Shown piece after piece: positions 34,426-42,991 of a stretch of 64,000 nt of DNA (the first letter of the stretch is position 1; every line of letters starts with the position of its first letter). This DNA is from Burkholderia lata. Its GTDB lineage: Bacteria; Pseudomonadota; Gammaproteobacteria; Burkholderiales; Burkholderiaceae. The translations under genes were made by a program, and so were the position numbers. Below the pieces are notes generated by a model that searched no databases, had not been told where the DNA came from, and saw nothing but the letters and a program-made list of their open reading frames with translations. The stretch is from assembly GCF_000012945.1 (NCBI RefSeq), contig NC_007511.1, positions 1,984,001-2,048,000 on the forward strand. Reading direction: 5' to 3'.

Positions 34426-35612
34426 TCAAAATATACCGTTATTGGCTTAGCCAACATGATTGGCTTATAGTCGGAAAAAATTATGAAATCTCCACCTCGT
34501 CGGTATCTAGTTTGCCACTCTCTGAACGAGCGATTTCGAACCGGATAGTAAGTTTTCCCGGGTTCATAGAGGTTTGCGGCCGTGCCGCCTGCCACTATTG
34601 GATAATCAAACCACGGCTGATCCGCAAGATTCGCCGCCGCGTACATCGGAACGATTATCACACCACCTCTTCCCCAATGACCTAGATACTGTGACCGCGA
34701 ATCTACAGGTCCTTCAAAGGAATAACCATCTCTTACGTATACGACAATGTGCGTAACCGTAGCGCTATTATTCTCGGTATCGAAAGTAACGCGAGCCACC
34801 GCCGCATAAAGATTGAATGCTCCCAGCGCACCTGTTAGATCGTCGGGAACGCCACCTTCCGGAAACCGCCGAACAGCCTGCAATGCTTTCTGTTCAAATG
34901 AACTCTCTACCGCCGCTCGCTGAAACTGGAATTTCTTGTGTAGTTTTCGGATATCGTTGCCGCTTACCGTCCAGGGTGACACCTCCCCGTGACTACTGTA
35001 GCGACCAAGAATATCCTTAAGGATTTCATATGCACGCGGGCTATATATGGCGGCATTTATGAGATTCTCGTATTGCTTTTTTGCACGCTCATGCCTAAGA
35101 ACCCAATCTAGTTTTATAGTGGTTCGATCGACCATCGACTCAGGGTAGAGCTCGCCATCCTGGTTGATCTCGTTCTGCTGATCTTTTGGTGTGATCGAAT
35201 AGTTAAGCTCTCCAGAAAACCATCGCTCCATCAGCTTCGCCGAAACCGGCATACGCTCTTTGCGCATGGTGTCAGGGATTTGCTGAATATCGAAAGGCGG
35301 CACTTCCTTTTCCGTCTCCGCCGGCTTCGGTTGCTTGGGCGGATGAGGCGTGTCCAACCATTTCTTGAAGCGTGAAAATGTATCCGCGATCCTTTCGATG
35401 TCGTCCACCATCTTATCGAGCGAATCCCGCTTGTCGGCCCGCGCAACGAACGTCGATGATTTGACTGGCGACCTCTTCATCGGGGGAGCCATTGACATTG
35501 ATAGGCCGACTTGACACGCAGGGATGCCCCCATCGTCCCCCTCGCATAGCTTCCATCTCCACATGAGCTTGTTGATCTTGAAGTATGGAATCCTATTGTT
35601 ATAGTGCGTCAT
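34422..35612 (-). CDS. DUF6402-like protein, candidate secreted effector/cargo
   Basis: 396 residues. The N-terminal 100 are variable and end in a Pro/Lys-rich linker ([16 protein letters not shown]). The rest looks like the DUF6402 family known to me from Burkholderia and Pseudomonas: [29 protein letters not shown] (about 122-138), [45 protein letters not shown] and [11 protein letters not shown]. No signal peptide or membrane helix is present. Family members often lie near type VI secretion VgrG/PAAR genes, though none is in this window. The A+T-richer sequence and the overlapping membrane-protein gene suggest an acquired effector-like unit. The molecular activity is unknown. Confidence 0.75.
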   Translation of the reverse strand: MTHYNNRIPYFKINKLMWRWKLCEGDDGGIPACQVGLSMSMAPPMKRSPVKSSTFVARADKRDSLDKMVDDIERIADTFSRFKKWLDTPHPPKQPKPAETEKEVPPFDIQQIPDTMRKERMPVSAKLMERWFSGELNYSITPKDQQNEINQDGELYPESMVDRTTIKLDWVLRHERAKKQYENLINAAIYSPRAYEILKDILGRYSSHGEVSPWTVSGNDIRKLHKKFQFQRAAVESSFEQKALQAVRRFPEGGVPDDLTGALGAFNLYAAVARVTFDTENNSATVTHIVVYVRDGYSFEGPVDSRSQYLGHWGRGGVIIVPMYAAANLADQPWFDYPIVAGGTAANLYEPGKTYYPVRNRSFREWQTRYRRGGDFIIFSDYKPIMLAKPITVYFE

Positions 35613-35644
35613 GCTGTCACTCGGATTGTAGAATCCTCGACCTT

Positions 35645-35677
35645 ACAATGCCGCACAAAGCCTAACAATGCCGCACA
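35645..35677. repeat. Direct repeat upstream of the DUF6402-like gene
   Basis: ACAATGCCGCACA occurs at 35645-35657 and 35665-35677, a 20-bp step (two helical turns). It lies 33 bp before the DUF6402-like ATG (minus strand), in its probable promoter. It may be a regulator site or a recombination scar. Confidence 0.6.
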
Positions 35678-35815
35678 GCTACCACGCATCAACAGTATCT
35701 CATCAGCGAGTCACAAAAAACCTGTAGAAACACTTGTCGCACTTGCTCATCACGGGCCGGACGGTGGAACGCAATCCGTCCAAACCATTGTAGACAACTG
35801 CAAACGACGAACTCG

Positions 35816-36283
35816 TTATTCGTAGCCGATCCGCAGTTCCTGTGCCTGTCTGCTCAACTCATTCATTGCATCTGCGCTCGCCTGATCGCGCTCCGCCTTG
35901 TAGCGCATCAGATCGGAAAAACGTATGCGCCGATGCTTGCCTGTGCGGTAATAAGGCAATGCATTCGATTCAAGCAGCTTGATCAGATACCGACGAGAAG
36001 CATTGAACAAATCCGCCGCTTCCTGGGTCGTCAATTCCGTATGAACGGGGACAACCTTGACCGCATTACCGTCGGCCATCTCCGTGAGGATATCCACCAA
36101 CAAACGCAATGCGGATGTCGGAAGCTCAACGTTATGCGCGCGACTTTCGTCGTCAAAGATATGGATGCGCTACGTATCGGCTCGTGTCGCGAGATAAGCC
36201 GCCAGCGTGCGCTGCCCTTCGACAGCCACCTGCATCTCGCGCTCGACTGGCAAAACCATGTCGGGTGTCGTGGTATGAGGCAT
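35816..36283 (-). pseudogene. Excisionase-type antitoxin gene interrupted by an amber codon
   Basis: Reading from ATG 36283, 156 codons run to TAA at 35816 with one in-frame TAG at 36170-36172 (codon 38, between RADT and RIHIFDDE). The protein on both sides matches the helix-turn-helix antitoxins paired with PIN-domain toxins: MPHTTTPDMVLPVERE, AVEGQRTLAAYLATR, ELPTSALRLLVDILTEMADG, then the HTH TTQEAADLFNASRRYLIKLL and TGKHRRIRFSDLMRYK, ending GYE. Relatives carry Gln here, so CAG to TAG is the likely change. No PIN toxin follows in the next 200 bp, where it normally lies. It looks like a decayed module; restart at an internal codon would give only a fragment that keeps the HTH. Confidence 0.8.
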
Positions 36284-36376
36284 CGCGCGCTCCAATTGGG
36301 ATTTCAGGAGCGCATCAATTTATTCGAAATAAACGAAATACGATCACCCCCTTAATATTCAGACGCGTCGCTTCGT

Positions 36377-37183
36377 TCAATACGTCCCATCCCCCTTCTT
36401 CACGGCCTCTTCCCCCTTCCCCTTGAACTGCGCAGCCAACCGCTCCGCGCTCCTCGCCAGCAGCGTCGTATCCACCCCAACCGCGACGAACAACGCCCCC
36501 GCTTCCAGATAGCGCCGCGCGGCCGCCTCATCCGCACTGAGAATGCCCGGTGCCTTGCCGGCTGCCTTGATCGTCCGGATCGCGCCATCGATTGCGGCCT
36601 GCACATCCGGATGCCCCGGATTGCCGAGATGCCCGAGGTCTGCGGCCAAATCAGCCGGCCCGATGAACACGCCGTCCACACCTTCGACGCGCGCAATCGC
36701 ATCGATCGCCTCGAGCCCGGCCCGCGTCTCGACCTGCACGAGCACGGCCATCTCGTCGTTCGCGCGATGCAGGTAATCACCGACGCGATTCCACCGCGAC
36801 GCACGCGCCAGCGCGCTACCGACACCGCGAATCCCGTGCGGTGGATAACGCGTTGCCGCCACCGCCGCGCGCGCCTCGTCCGCACTCTGCACCATCGGCA
36901 CCAGCAACGTCTGCGCCCCAAGATCGAGCACCTGCTTGATGATCACCGGATCGTTCCACGGCACGCGCACGACCGGATGCGACGGATACGGCGCGATCGC
37001 CTGCAGTTGCGCGAGGATCGTCGGCACCGTGTTCGGCGCATGCTCGCCGTCGATCAGCAGCCAGTCGAAACCGGCGCCCGCAACCACTTCGGCGCTGTAC
37101 GGATTCGCGAGCCCGAGCCACAGCCCGACCTGCGCATCGCCACGCGCGAGCGCGGCCTTGAAGACATTCGAAGGAATCTGCAT
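36377..37183 (-). CDS. hpaI: 4-hydroxy-2-oxoheptane-1,7-dioate aldolase HpaI
   Basis: 268 residues of the HpcH/HpaI aldolase family. [11 protein letters not shown] carries the catalytic His near residue 48, the metal ligands lie in [13 protein letters not shown] and [14 protein letters not shown], and [18 protein letters not shown] is typical. It cleaves 4-hydroxy-2-oxoheptanedioate to pyruvate and succinic semialdehyde, the last step of homoprotocatechuate meta-cleavage. It is the final gene of the operon, 12 bp after hpaH. The Lys/Glu/Gly-rich C-terminus ([15 protein letters not shown]) is unusual but harmless. Confidence 0.95.
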   Translation of the reverse strand: MQIPSNVFKAALARGDAQVGLWLGLANPYSAEVVAGAGFDWLLIDGEHAPNTVPTILAQLQAIAPYPSHPVVRVPWNDPVIIKQVLDLGAQTLLVPMVQSADEARAAVAATRYPPHGIRGVGSALARASRWNRVGDYLHRANDEMAVLVQVETRAGLEAIDAIARVEGVDGVFIGPADLAADLGHLGNPGHPDVQAAIDGAIRTIKAAGKAPGILSADEAAARRYLEAGALFVAVGVDTTLLARSAERLAAQFKGKGEEAVKKGDGTY

Positions 37184-37195
37184 CGCTCGCTTACC

Positions 37196-37999
37196 TCACT
37201 CGAAGTAGCACTGGATCGTCCCGAGCGGGCCGTAGTCGACGCTGAACGTGTCGCCCGGCCGCGCCGCGCACGGCCGCGTGAACGAACCACCGAGCACGAT
37301 CTGCCCCGGCTCCAGCGCGACGTCGAAGCGCGACAGCCGGTTCGCGAGCCATGCGACGCCGTTCGCCGGATGGTTCAGCACGCCGGCCGCGACGCCCGTT
37401 TCCTCGACCACGCCGTTGCGCGACATGATCGCCGCGACCCAGCGCAGGTCGACGTCCTGCGGCTTCACGGGCCGCCCGCCGATCACGACGCCCGCGTTCG
37501 CCGCGTTGTCGGCGATCGTGTCGAACACCTTGCGTGGCCGCTTCGTGTCGGGGTCGATCGACTGGCTGCGCGCGTCGATGATCTCGAGCGCCGGCACGAC
37601 GTAATCGACCGCGTCGTACACGTCGAAGATCGTGCAGTCCGGGCCGGTCAGCCGCTTGCCGAGCACGAACGCGAGCTCGACCTCGACGCGCGGCACGATG
37701 AAGCGGCCGGTGGGAATCGTGCCGCCGTCGGCGAAGAACATGTCGTCGAGCAACGCGCCGTAGTCGGGCTCGTCGATCTGCGACGTGTTCTGCATCGCCT
37801 TCGACGTGAGGCCGATCTTGTGGCCCTTCAGCGTGCGGCCTTCTGCGAGCTTGAGGGCGACCCACGCGCGCTGGATCGCATACGCGTCGTCGATCGTGAT
37901 GTCGGGATGGTCGAGCGAGATCTGGCGGATCTGCTTGCGCTCGCGCTCGGCGTCGTGCAGACGCTGCGCGAGCTGGTCGATGATGGCGGGTTCGAGCAT
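37196..37999 (-). CDS. hpaH: 2-oxo-hept-4-ene-1,7-dioate hydratase HpaH
   Basis: 267 residues from ATG 37999, where family homology begins ([18 protein letters not shown]). Marks are [39 protein letters not shown] and [16 protein letters not shown]. It adds water to 2-oxohept-4-ene-1,7-dioate before HpaI cleavage. It lies 20 bp after hpaF. Confidence 0.95.
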   Translation of the reverse strand: MLEPAIIDQLAQRLHDAERERKQIRQISLDHPDITIDDAYAIQRAWVALKLAEGRTLKGHKIGLTSKAMQNTSQIDEPDYGALLDDMFFADGGTIPTGRFIVPRVEVELAFVLGKRLTGPDCTIFDVYDAVDYVVPALEIIDARSQSIDPDTKRPRKVFDTIADNAANAGVVIGGRPVKPQDVDLRWVAAIMSRNGVVEETGVAAGVLNHPANGVAWLANRLSRFDVALEPGQIVLGGSFTRPCAARPGDTFSVDYGPLGTIQCYFE

Positions 38000-38019
38000 G
38001 GTCGGATCGGGAATGGGGT

Positions 38020-38412
38020 TCAGCCGGCCCGCTTGTAGCGGGCGTGGATATTGTTGTGCTTGTACGAGCCGCTTTCGCTGAACTCGGTCAGTTCCATTGA
38101 CAGCGCGAGGTAGCGTTTCGCATACAGTTCCGCGAAATGCGCCTTGATCGCATCGAACAGCGCGTCGCACGCGGCTTTCTTCTGCTCGTCGGTACGGCCC
38201 GAGCCGATCTTGAGCGTCACGTGGACGAACGCGTCGTCCTCCGACCCGTCGGCCACGCAGTAGTCCTGCAGTTCGATCGCCCGTGAGCGGATGCCGCCCG
38301 TCGGGAACACGCCGCCCTGCGCGATCAATGTGGCGTTGATCGTGCGCAGCAACGTCGGAATGCGCGCGTCGTCGCGAATGTTCGCGGTGTATTCGACGAC
38401 GATATGTGGCAT
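38020..38412 (-). CDS. hpaF: 5-carboxymethyl-2-hydroxymuconate isomerase HpaF
   Basis: 130 residues of the tautomerase superfamily. It begins with [12 protein letters not shown], giving the catalytic Pro after Met removal, and contains [15 protein letters not shown]. It isomerises 5-carboxymethyl-2-hydroxymuconate in the pathway. The length matches E. coli HpaF. It lies 33 bp after hpaD. Confidence 0.94.
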   Translation of the reverse strand: MPHIVVEYTANIRDDARIPTLLRTINATLIAQGGVFPTGGIRSRAIELQDYCVADGSEDDAFVHVTLKIGSGRTDEQKKAACDALFDAIKAHFAELYAKRYLALSMELTEFSESGSYKHNNIHARYKRAG

Positions 38413-38445
38413 GGCTAGTCTCCTGTCGAATGCGGGGCGCGTCGT

Positions 38446-39294
38446 TCAGGACAACGGAAAGATCGCATTGATCTGCCCGGTCCCCGAGCTCGCGAAATAG
38501 TCGGTGACGATCTCGACAGGCTTGTCGTAGCGATCCCAGCCGAGCAAGCCGAGCAGCATCGCGGTGTCGTGCATCCCGCCTTCGCCGTGGCAATGCGTGT
38601 TGTACTCGGGCAGCATCGCGCAGAAGGTCTTGAAATCGCCCTGCTTCCACAGCTCGACCACACGCAGGTCGACCTGCCGGAAGAATTCGCGGCTGATCTC
38701 GTGGATCGATTCCTCGGGGCTGCCGTTGTCGTTGAAGCGGTGCGAAAGCGACCCGCTCGCGAGAAACGCGACGTTTGAATCGCTCTTTTCGATCGCTTCG
38801 AGCAGCGCCTCGCCGAAACGCCGGCTTTCGTCGAGCTGATGCCACATGCACCAGCCAGCGATCGACACGACCTTGAAGTGCTGGTCGGCGTTCATGTAGC
38901 GCATCGGCACGAGCGTGCCGTACTCGAGCTCGAGGCTGTCGATCTCGTGCGCGCGCGTCGCGATCCCGCGCTCACTGGCTGTCTCGGCGATCAACCGGCC
39001 GAGCGCCGGGTTGCCCGGATATGCGTACTGCATGTCGCGGATGAAATGCGGCAGCTCGTTGCTCGTGTACGTGCCCGAGAACTGCGCGTTGCAGTTCACG
39101 TGATAGCCGGCGTTGACGAGCCAGTGCACGTCCGACACGACGATCGTGTCGACGCCGAGCGCGCGGCAGCGCTCGCCGATCAGTTGATGGCCGCGGATCG
39201 CCGCCTCGCGGCAGCCGTGATGCCTGCCGGGCAATTCCGACAGGTACATCGACGGCACGTGCGTGATTTTTGCGGCGAGGGACAGTTTGCCCAT
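38446..39294 (-). CDS. hpaD: 3,4-dihydroxyphenylacetate 2,3-dioxygenase HpaD (class III extradiol)
   Basis: 282 residues of the LigB-type extradiol dioxygenases. The start [20 protein letters not shown] is nearly the E. coli HpaD N-terminus. The iron ligands are His12 region (THVPSM), HHGCREAA and [17 protein letters not shown]. It opens the aromatic ring of homoprotocatechuate next to the diol. It is separated from hpaE by 112 bp that hold a long palindrome. Confidence 0.95.
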   Translation of the reverse strand: MGKLSLAAKITHVPSMYLSELPGRHHGCREAAIRGHQLIGERCRALGVDTIVVSDVHWLVNAGYHVNCNAQFSGTYTSNELPHFIRDMQYAYPGNPALGRLIAETASERGIATRAHEIDSLELEYGTLVPMRYMNADQHFKVVSIAGWCMWHQLDESRRFGEALLEAIEKSDSNVAFLASGSLSHRFNDNGSPEESIHEISREFFRQVDLRVVELWKQGDFKTFCAMLPEYNTHCHGEGGMHDTAMLLGLLGWDRYDKPVEIVTDYFASSGTGQINAIFPLS

Positions 39295-39311
39295 CGTTCA
39301 AGTCTCCTGTC

Positions 39312-39345
39312 GGCTGGAGTTAGCGCTTTAGCGCTTACTCCAGCC
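39312..39345. repeat. Near-perfect 34-bp palindrome between hpaE and hpaD
   Basis: GGCTGGAGT (39312-39320) pairs with ACTCCAGCC (39337-39345). Inside it, AGCGCT at 39322-39327 pairs with AGCGCT at 39330-39335, with one mismatched pair and a 2-nt centre. It would form a 15-bp hairpin in the hpa message. It looks like a dispersed repetitive extragenic palindrome, but only one copy is in this window. Confidence 0.75.
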
Positions 39346-39406
39346 CCATGCTTGGCCGGCATTCCGGCTAAGGAATCATTTCGTGCTGCCAGACGACTCG
39401 CGCCCG

Positions 39407-40870
39407 TTACACGCCCCAGCGCGGAATGTGGTGCGAACCCATCGAGATGCACACGTTCTTGATCTCCGCGAACACCTCGAAACTGTACTCGCCGCCCTCG
39501 CGCCCGGTACCCGATTCCTTCACGCCGCCGAACGGCTGGCGCAGGTCGCGCACGTTCTGGCTGTTCACGAACACCATCCCGGCCTCGATGCCGCGCGCGA
39601 GGCGATGCACCTTGCCGACGTCCTGCGTCCAGATGTACGACGCAAGGCCGTACGCGGTGTCGTTCGCGAGCCGCAGCCCGTCGTCTTCGTCCTCGAACGG
39701 GATGATGCACGCGACCGGCCCGAAGATCTCTTCCTGCGCGACGCGCATCCGGTTGTCGACGTCGGCCAGCACGGTCGGCCGCACGAAGTTGCCGTTGCGC
39801 AGATGGTCGGGCAGGCCCGCCGGCTTGTCCGCGCCGCCCGCGACCACGCGTGCGCCTTCCTGCTCGCCGATGCGGATATAGCCCGTCACCTTCTCCCAGT
39901 GCTGGCGCGTGATCATCGCGCCGAGATTCGTGGCCGGATCGGATGGATCGCCAACGATGAGGTTGTTCGCGCGGCGCGCGAATTCCTGCACGAAGCGGTC
40001 GTAGATCGTGCGCTGCACGAAGATCCGCGAGCCGGCCGTGCAGCGTTCGCCGTTGATCGAGAAGATCGTGAACAGCGATGCATCGAGCGCGCGGTCGAAA
40101 TCGGCGTCGTCGAAGATCAGCACCGGCGACTTGCCGCCGAGTTCCATCGAATACTTCTTGAGACCGGCACGCTCCATGATCCGCTTGCCGGTGACGGTGC
40201 CGCCGGTGAACGACACCGCACGCACGTCCGGATGGCGCACCAGCGCATCGCCGGCCGTCGCGCCATAGCCCTGCACGACGTTGAGCACGCCCGGCGGGAT
40301 GCCGGCTTCGAGCGCGAGGCGGCCGAGTTGATCGGCCGTCAGCGGCGACAGCTCCGACATCTTCAGCACGGCCGTGTTGCCGAGCGCGAGACACGGCGCC
40401 GTCTTCCACGTCGCGGTCATGAACGGCACGTTCCACGGCGACACCAGCGCGCACACGCCGACCGGCTGGTACAGCGTGTAGTTCAGCATCTGGTCGTCGA
40501 CCGGATAGGTGCGGCCGTTCATCTGCACGCACACTTCCGCGAAGAAGTTGAAGTTCTCGGATGCGCGCGGAATCAGCTGCTTGCTCGTCTGCGCGATCGG
40601 CAGGCCGGTGTCCTGCGTCTCCAGCGCCGCGAGATTCGGCACGTTCTTCTCGATCAGCTCGCCGAGCTTGCGCATCAGCTTCGCGCGCTCCTTGGCGGGC
40701 GTGCTCGCCCATTTCGGGAACGCTTCCTTCGCGGCGCGCACGGCCGCGTCGACTTCGGCCTCGCCGCCCGATGCGACGTCGGTGATGACATCGCCCGTCG
40801 CGGGATTCAGCGTCGTGAACGTCTCGCGGCTCTCGACTTCCCGGCCGCCGATCCAGTGCTTGATGGTCAT
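39407..40870 (-). CDS. hpaE: 5-carboxymethyl-2-hydroxymuconate semialdehyde dehydrogenase HpaE
   Basis: 487 residues of the NAD aldehyde dehydrogenase family. The cofactor site is SPWNVPFMTATWK, the general base region MELGGKSPVLIFDDADFD, and the nucleophile Cys is in NGERCTAGSRIFVQ. The IPFEDEDDGLRLANDTAYGL end region fits. It oxidises the ring-cleavage semialdehyde made by HpaD. It lies 22 bp after hpaG2. Confidence 0.95.
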   Translation of the reverse strand: MTIKHWIGGREVESRETFTTLNPATGDVITDVASGGEAEVDAAVRAAKEAFPKWASTPAKERAKLMRKLGELIEKNVPNLAALETQDTGLPIAQTSKQLIPRASENFNFFAEVCVQMNGRTYPVDDQMLNYTLYQPVGVCALVSPWNVPFMTATWKTAPCLALGNTAVLKMSELSPLTADQLGRLALEAGIPPGVLNVVQGYGATAGDALVRHPDVRAVSFTGGTVTGKRIMERAGLKKYSMELGGKSPVLIFDDADFDRALDASLFTIFSINGERCTAGSRIFVQRTIYDRFVQEFARRANNLIVGDPSDPATNLGAMITRQHWEKVTGYIRIGEQEGARVVAGGADKPAGLPDHLRNGNFVRPTVLADVDNRMRVAQEEIFGPVACIIPFEDEDDGLRLANDTAYGLASYIWTQDVGKVHRLARGIEAGMVFVNSQNVRDLRQPFGGVKESGTGREGGEYSFEVFAEIKNVCISMGSHHIPRWGV

Positions 40871-40892
40871 GCTCTCTCCTTGGGCGACGGGC

Positions 40893-41657
40893 TCAGCCGG
40901 CGCGATAGTAGTCTGCTTCGCCGACGATCGTGTTCACGAGCCGGCCAATCCCTTCGATCTCGGTCACGACCTCGTCGCCCGGCTTCGTGTCCGCCAGCCC
41001 CTCGGGCGTGCCGGTCAGGATCAGGTCGCCCGGCGAGAGCGTCATGAAACCGCTGATGTGCTCGATCAGTGCCGGCACGTCGAAAATCATGTCGCGCGTG
41101 CTGCCGCGCTGCGTCTCGTGGCCGTTCACCGTCGTACGCAGTGTCAGGTCGCCCGCATCGCCGATCTCGTCGCGGCTCACGAACCACGGCCCGAGCGGCG
41201 TGCAGGTGTCGCGGTTCTTCACGCGCAGGTTCGGCCGGTAGTAGTTCTCGAGATAGTCGCGGATCGCGTAGTCGTTCGCGACCGTATAGCCGGCCACGTA
41301 GTCGAGCGCCTGCGCGCGGCTCACGTTGCGCGCGGGCCGGCCGATCACGACCGCCAGCTCGCACTCGTAATGCATGTGGGTGGCATCGGCCGGGCGCACG
41401 GTACGCGACCGGTGGCCGATGAACGTGTTCGGCCCCTTCAGGAAGATCAGCGGCTCGCTCGGCGCCTTGAACGCGAGCTCTTTCGCGTGGTCGGCGTAGT
41501 TGAGGCCAAGCGCGAACGTCGTGCGCGGCGCAACGGGCGGCAGCCATTCGACCACCTCTTCCGCGACGACGCGGCCCGTATCGAGGCGGATCGCGCCGTC
41601 GCCGGCCGGTTCGGCCGCATGCAGGGCGCCGTTGTAGATGACGCGTGCCGTCTTCAT
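40893..41657 (-). CDS. hpaG2: HpaG C-terminal-type subunit, fumarylacetoacetate hydrolase family
   Basis: 254 residues. The FAH fold has FALGLNYADHAKEL, PLIFLKGPNTFIGH, metal-binding YECELAVVIGRPARNV and LTGTPEGLADTKPGDEV. It corresponds to the C-terminal half of enterobacterial HpaG, a decarboxylase/isomerase. Here it is a separate protein whose ATG overlaps the hpaG1 stop (ATGA at 41654-41657). Confidence 0.93.
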   Translation of the reverse strand: MKTARVIYNGALHAAEPAGDGAIRLDTGRVVAEEVVEWLPPVAPRTTFALGLNYADHAKELAFKAPSEPLIFLKGPNTFIGHRSRTVRPADATHMHYECELAVVIGRPARNVSRAQALDYVAGYTVANDYAIRDYLENYYRPNLRVKNRDTCTPLGPWFVSRDEIGDAGDLTLRTTVNGHETQRGSTRDMIFDVPALIEHISGFMTLSPGDLILTGTPEGLADTKPGDEVVTEIEGIGRLVNTIVGEADYYRAG

Positions 41658-42343
41658 CGTGTCTCCTCCGCAATCAGCGTGTGCCGCAACGTGCCGATCC
41701 CGGCGGCGGCGATCTCGATCGTGCTACCCACTCGGGCGCGCGGTGCGCCGCCGGCAACGCCGAGCAGCAAGACATCGCCCGCGTCGAACGACATGAAGGC
41801 CGTCACGTCGGCGATCAACTCGCGCACGGAGCGAATCAGCGTAGCCGTCGAGGCGGCGACGGCCACCTCGCCGTCGATCCGTACGGTCAAGCCGATCGCG
41901 TCGACATCGCCCAGCGCGGCGACCGGCACGATGGCCGGGCCCAGCGGGCAGAAACCGTCGCGGCACTTGAAGCGCACGGCCGGACGGTAGTAATCGGGAT
42001 GCGGCACCGACACGTCGCTCGCGAGCGTGAAACCGTGAAGGGTGTCGAGTGCCTGCGCGGCCGGCACGCGCGTCGCGCGGCGGGCGAACACGACGGCCAC
42101 CGACGCGCCGATCTCCAGCGCATCGACGCCGGACGGCACGACGACGGCCGCGCCGTCGGTCGCATGCGTGTTGGCGGGCTTGATGTAAAGAATCGGCGCC
42201 TGCGGCGGGCGTCCGTAAGGCGGTGCGTTCACGGCATCGCCGAGCGCGTCGAGCGCCGCACGCTCGTTGAGCAGCGCACCGTAGACGGTACCGATGGCGA
42301 CCGGCAACGGCGGCGCCGCGGCGGTCGTGCAAGACAGCTCCAT
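41654..42343 (-). CDS. hpaG1: HpaG N-terminal-type subunit, fumarylacetoacetate hydrolase family
   Basis: 229 residues, the counterpart of the N-terminal half of E. coli HpaG. FAH-family marks are APILYIKPANTHA, EIGASVAVVFARRATRV and GDVLLLGVAGGAPRARVG. It is the first gene of the operon, divergent from hpaR, and pairs with HpaG2 to decarboxylate and isomerise the 5-oxopent-3-ene-1,2,5-tricarboxylate intermediate. The Cys-containing N-terminus MELSCTTAAAPP is short. Confidence 0.92.
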   Translation of the reverse strand: MELSCTTAAAPPLPVAIGTVYGALLNERAALDALGDAVNAPPYGRPPQAPILYIKPANTHATDGAAVVVPSGVDALEIGASVAVVFARRATRVPAAQALDTLHGFTLASDVSVPHPDYYRPAVRFKCRDGFCPLGPAIVPVAALGDVDAIGLTVRIDGEVAVAASTATLIRSVRELIADVTAFMSFDAGDVLLLGVAGGAPRARVGSTIEIAAAGIGTLRHTLIAEETR

Positions 42344-42383
42344 GCGTCATTCCCCTGCCGCGCGTCGCGGCGCATCGTCAATA

Positions 42384-42402
42384 GTTAATATCTTAAGTAA
42401 AC
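42384..42402. promoter_or_regulatory. Candidate HpaR operator in the hpaG1/hpaR gap
   Basis: GTTAATATCTTAAGTAAAC is an imperfect inverted repeat in an A+T-rich patch of the 152-bp divergent gap, flanked by two CAAT copies. MarR-type HpaR would be expected to bind here to repress hpaG1 onward. The role is inferred from position. Confidence 0.45.
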
Positions 42403-42495
42403 AATCGGGCGCTGGCAACCTCGATTACCCTGATATGCGAAATTCACTACCCGCGGCTGTTAAGATTGATGCGTCCCCGTCCTCTACCCACCCCG

Positions 42496-42936
42496 ATGAA
42501 CCGTACGCTCGACCATCGCAACCTGGCCATGCTGCTGCTCGAGGCCCGCGAAACGCTGATGGGTCTGTTTCGCCCCATTCTCAAGGAATTCGCGCTGACC
42601 GAACAGCAATGGCGGATCATCCGCGTGCTCGACGGCGAACCGGCGCAGGCACTCGAAGCGGGACAGATCGCACGACGCTGCTGCATCCTGAGCCCGAGCC
42701 TCACGGGCGTGCTGGAACGGATGGAGCGCGACGGCCTGATCACGCGCACGCGCGCACAGGAAGATCAGCGCAGGCTGCTGGTGAGCCTGACGCCGCAAAG
42801 CAGGAAACTGGTCACGGAAATCGGTCCGCGGATCGACGAGCAGTACCGGCAGCTTGAATCGCGGTTCGGCCAGGACGGCCTCGAAGACATCTATCGCGCG
42901 CTCGACCGGCTCATCGAGCTCGGCGGCAACACGTGA
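42496..42936 (+). CDS. hpaR: MarR-family repressor HpaR
   Basis: 146 residues from ATG 42496. An in-frame ATG at 42469 would add MRPRPLPTP; neither has a good ribosome site. The sequence follows E. coli HpaR closely (LLLEARETLMGLFRPILKEF, LTEQQWRIIRVL, SPSLTGVLERMERDGLI, DQRRLLVSLT). It represses the hpa operon until a 4-hydroxyphenylacetate-type ligand binds. It is divergent from hpaG1, the usual layout. Confidence 0.93.
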   Translation: MNRTLDHRNLAMLLLEARETLMGLFRPILKEFALTEQQWRIIRVLDGEPAQALEAGQIARRCCILSPSLTGVLERMERDGLITRTRAQEDQRRLLVSLTPQSRKLVTEIGPRIDEQYRQLESRFGQDGLEDIYRALDRLIELGGNT

Positions 42937-42940
42937 AAAC

Positions 42941-42975
42941 GGCGCCCGCTCCCGCCAACCGCGGGAACGGGCGCC
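42941..42975. terminator. Bidirectional terminator between hpaR and SDR
   Basis: A stem of GGCGCCCG / CGGGCGCC extended by TCCCGC / GCGGGA has a 5-nt loop. On the minus strand it is followed by GTTTTC, giving a modest U-run after the SDR gene. Confidence 0.65.
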
Positions 42976-42991
42976 GGTGCAGCGCGGGCGA

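Noticed and set aside
39180..40712. 510-codon minus-strand frame overlapping hpaE and hpaD
   Set aside because: It is a different frame from hpaE and hpaD, both of which match known enzymes end to end.
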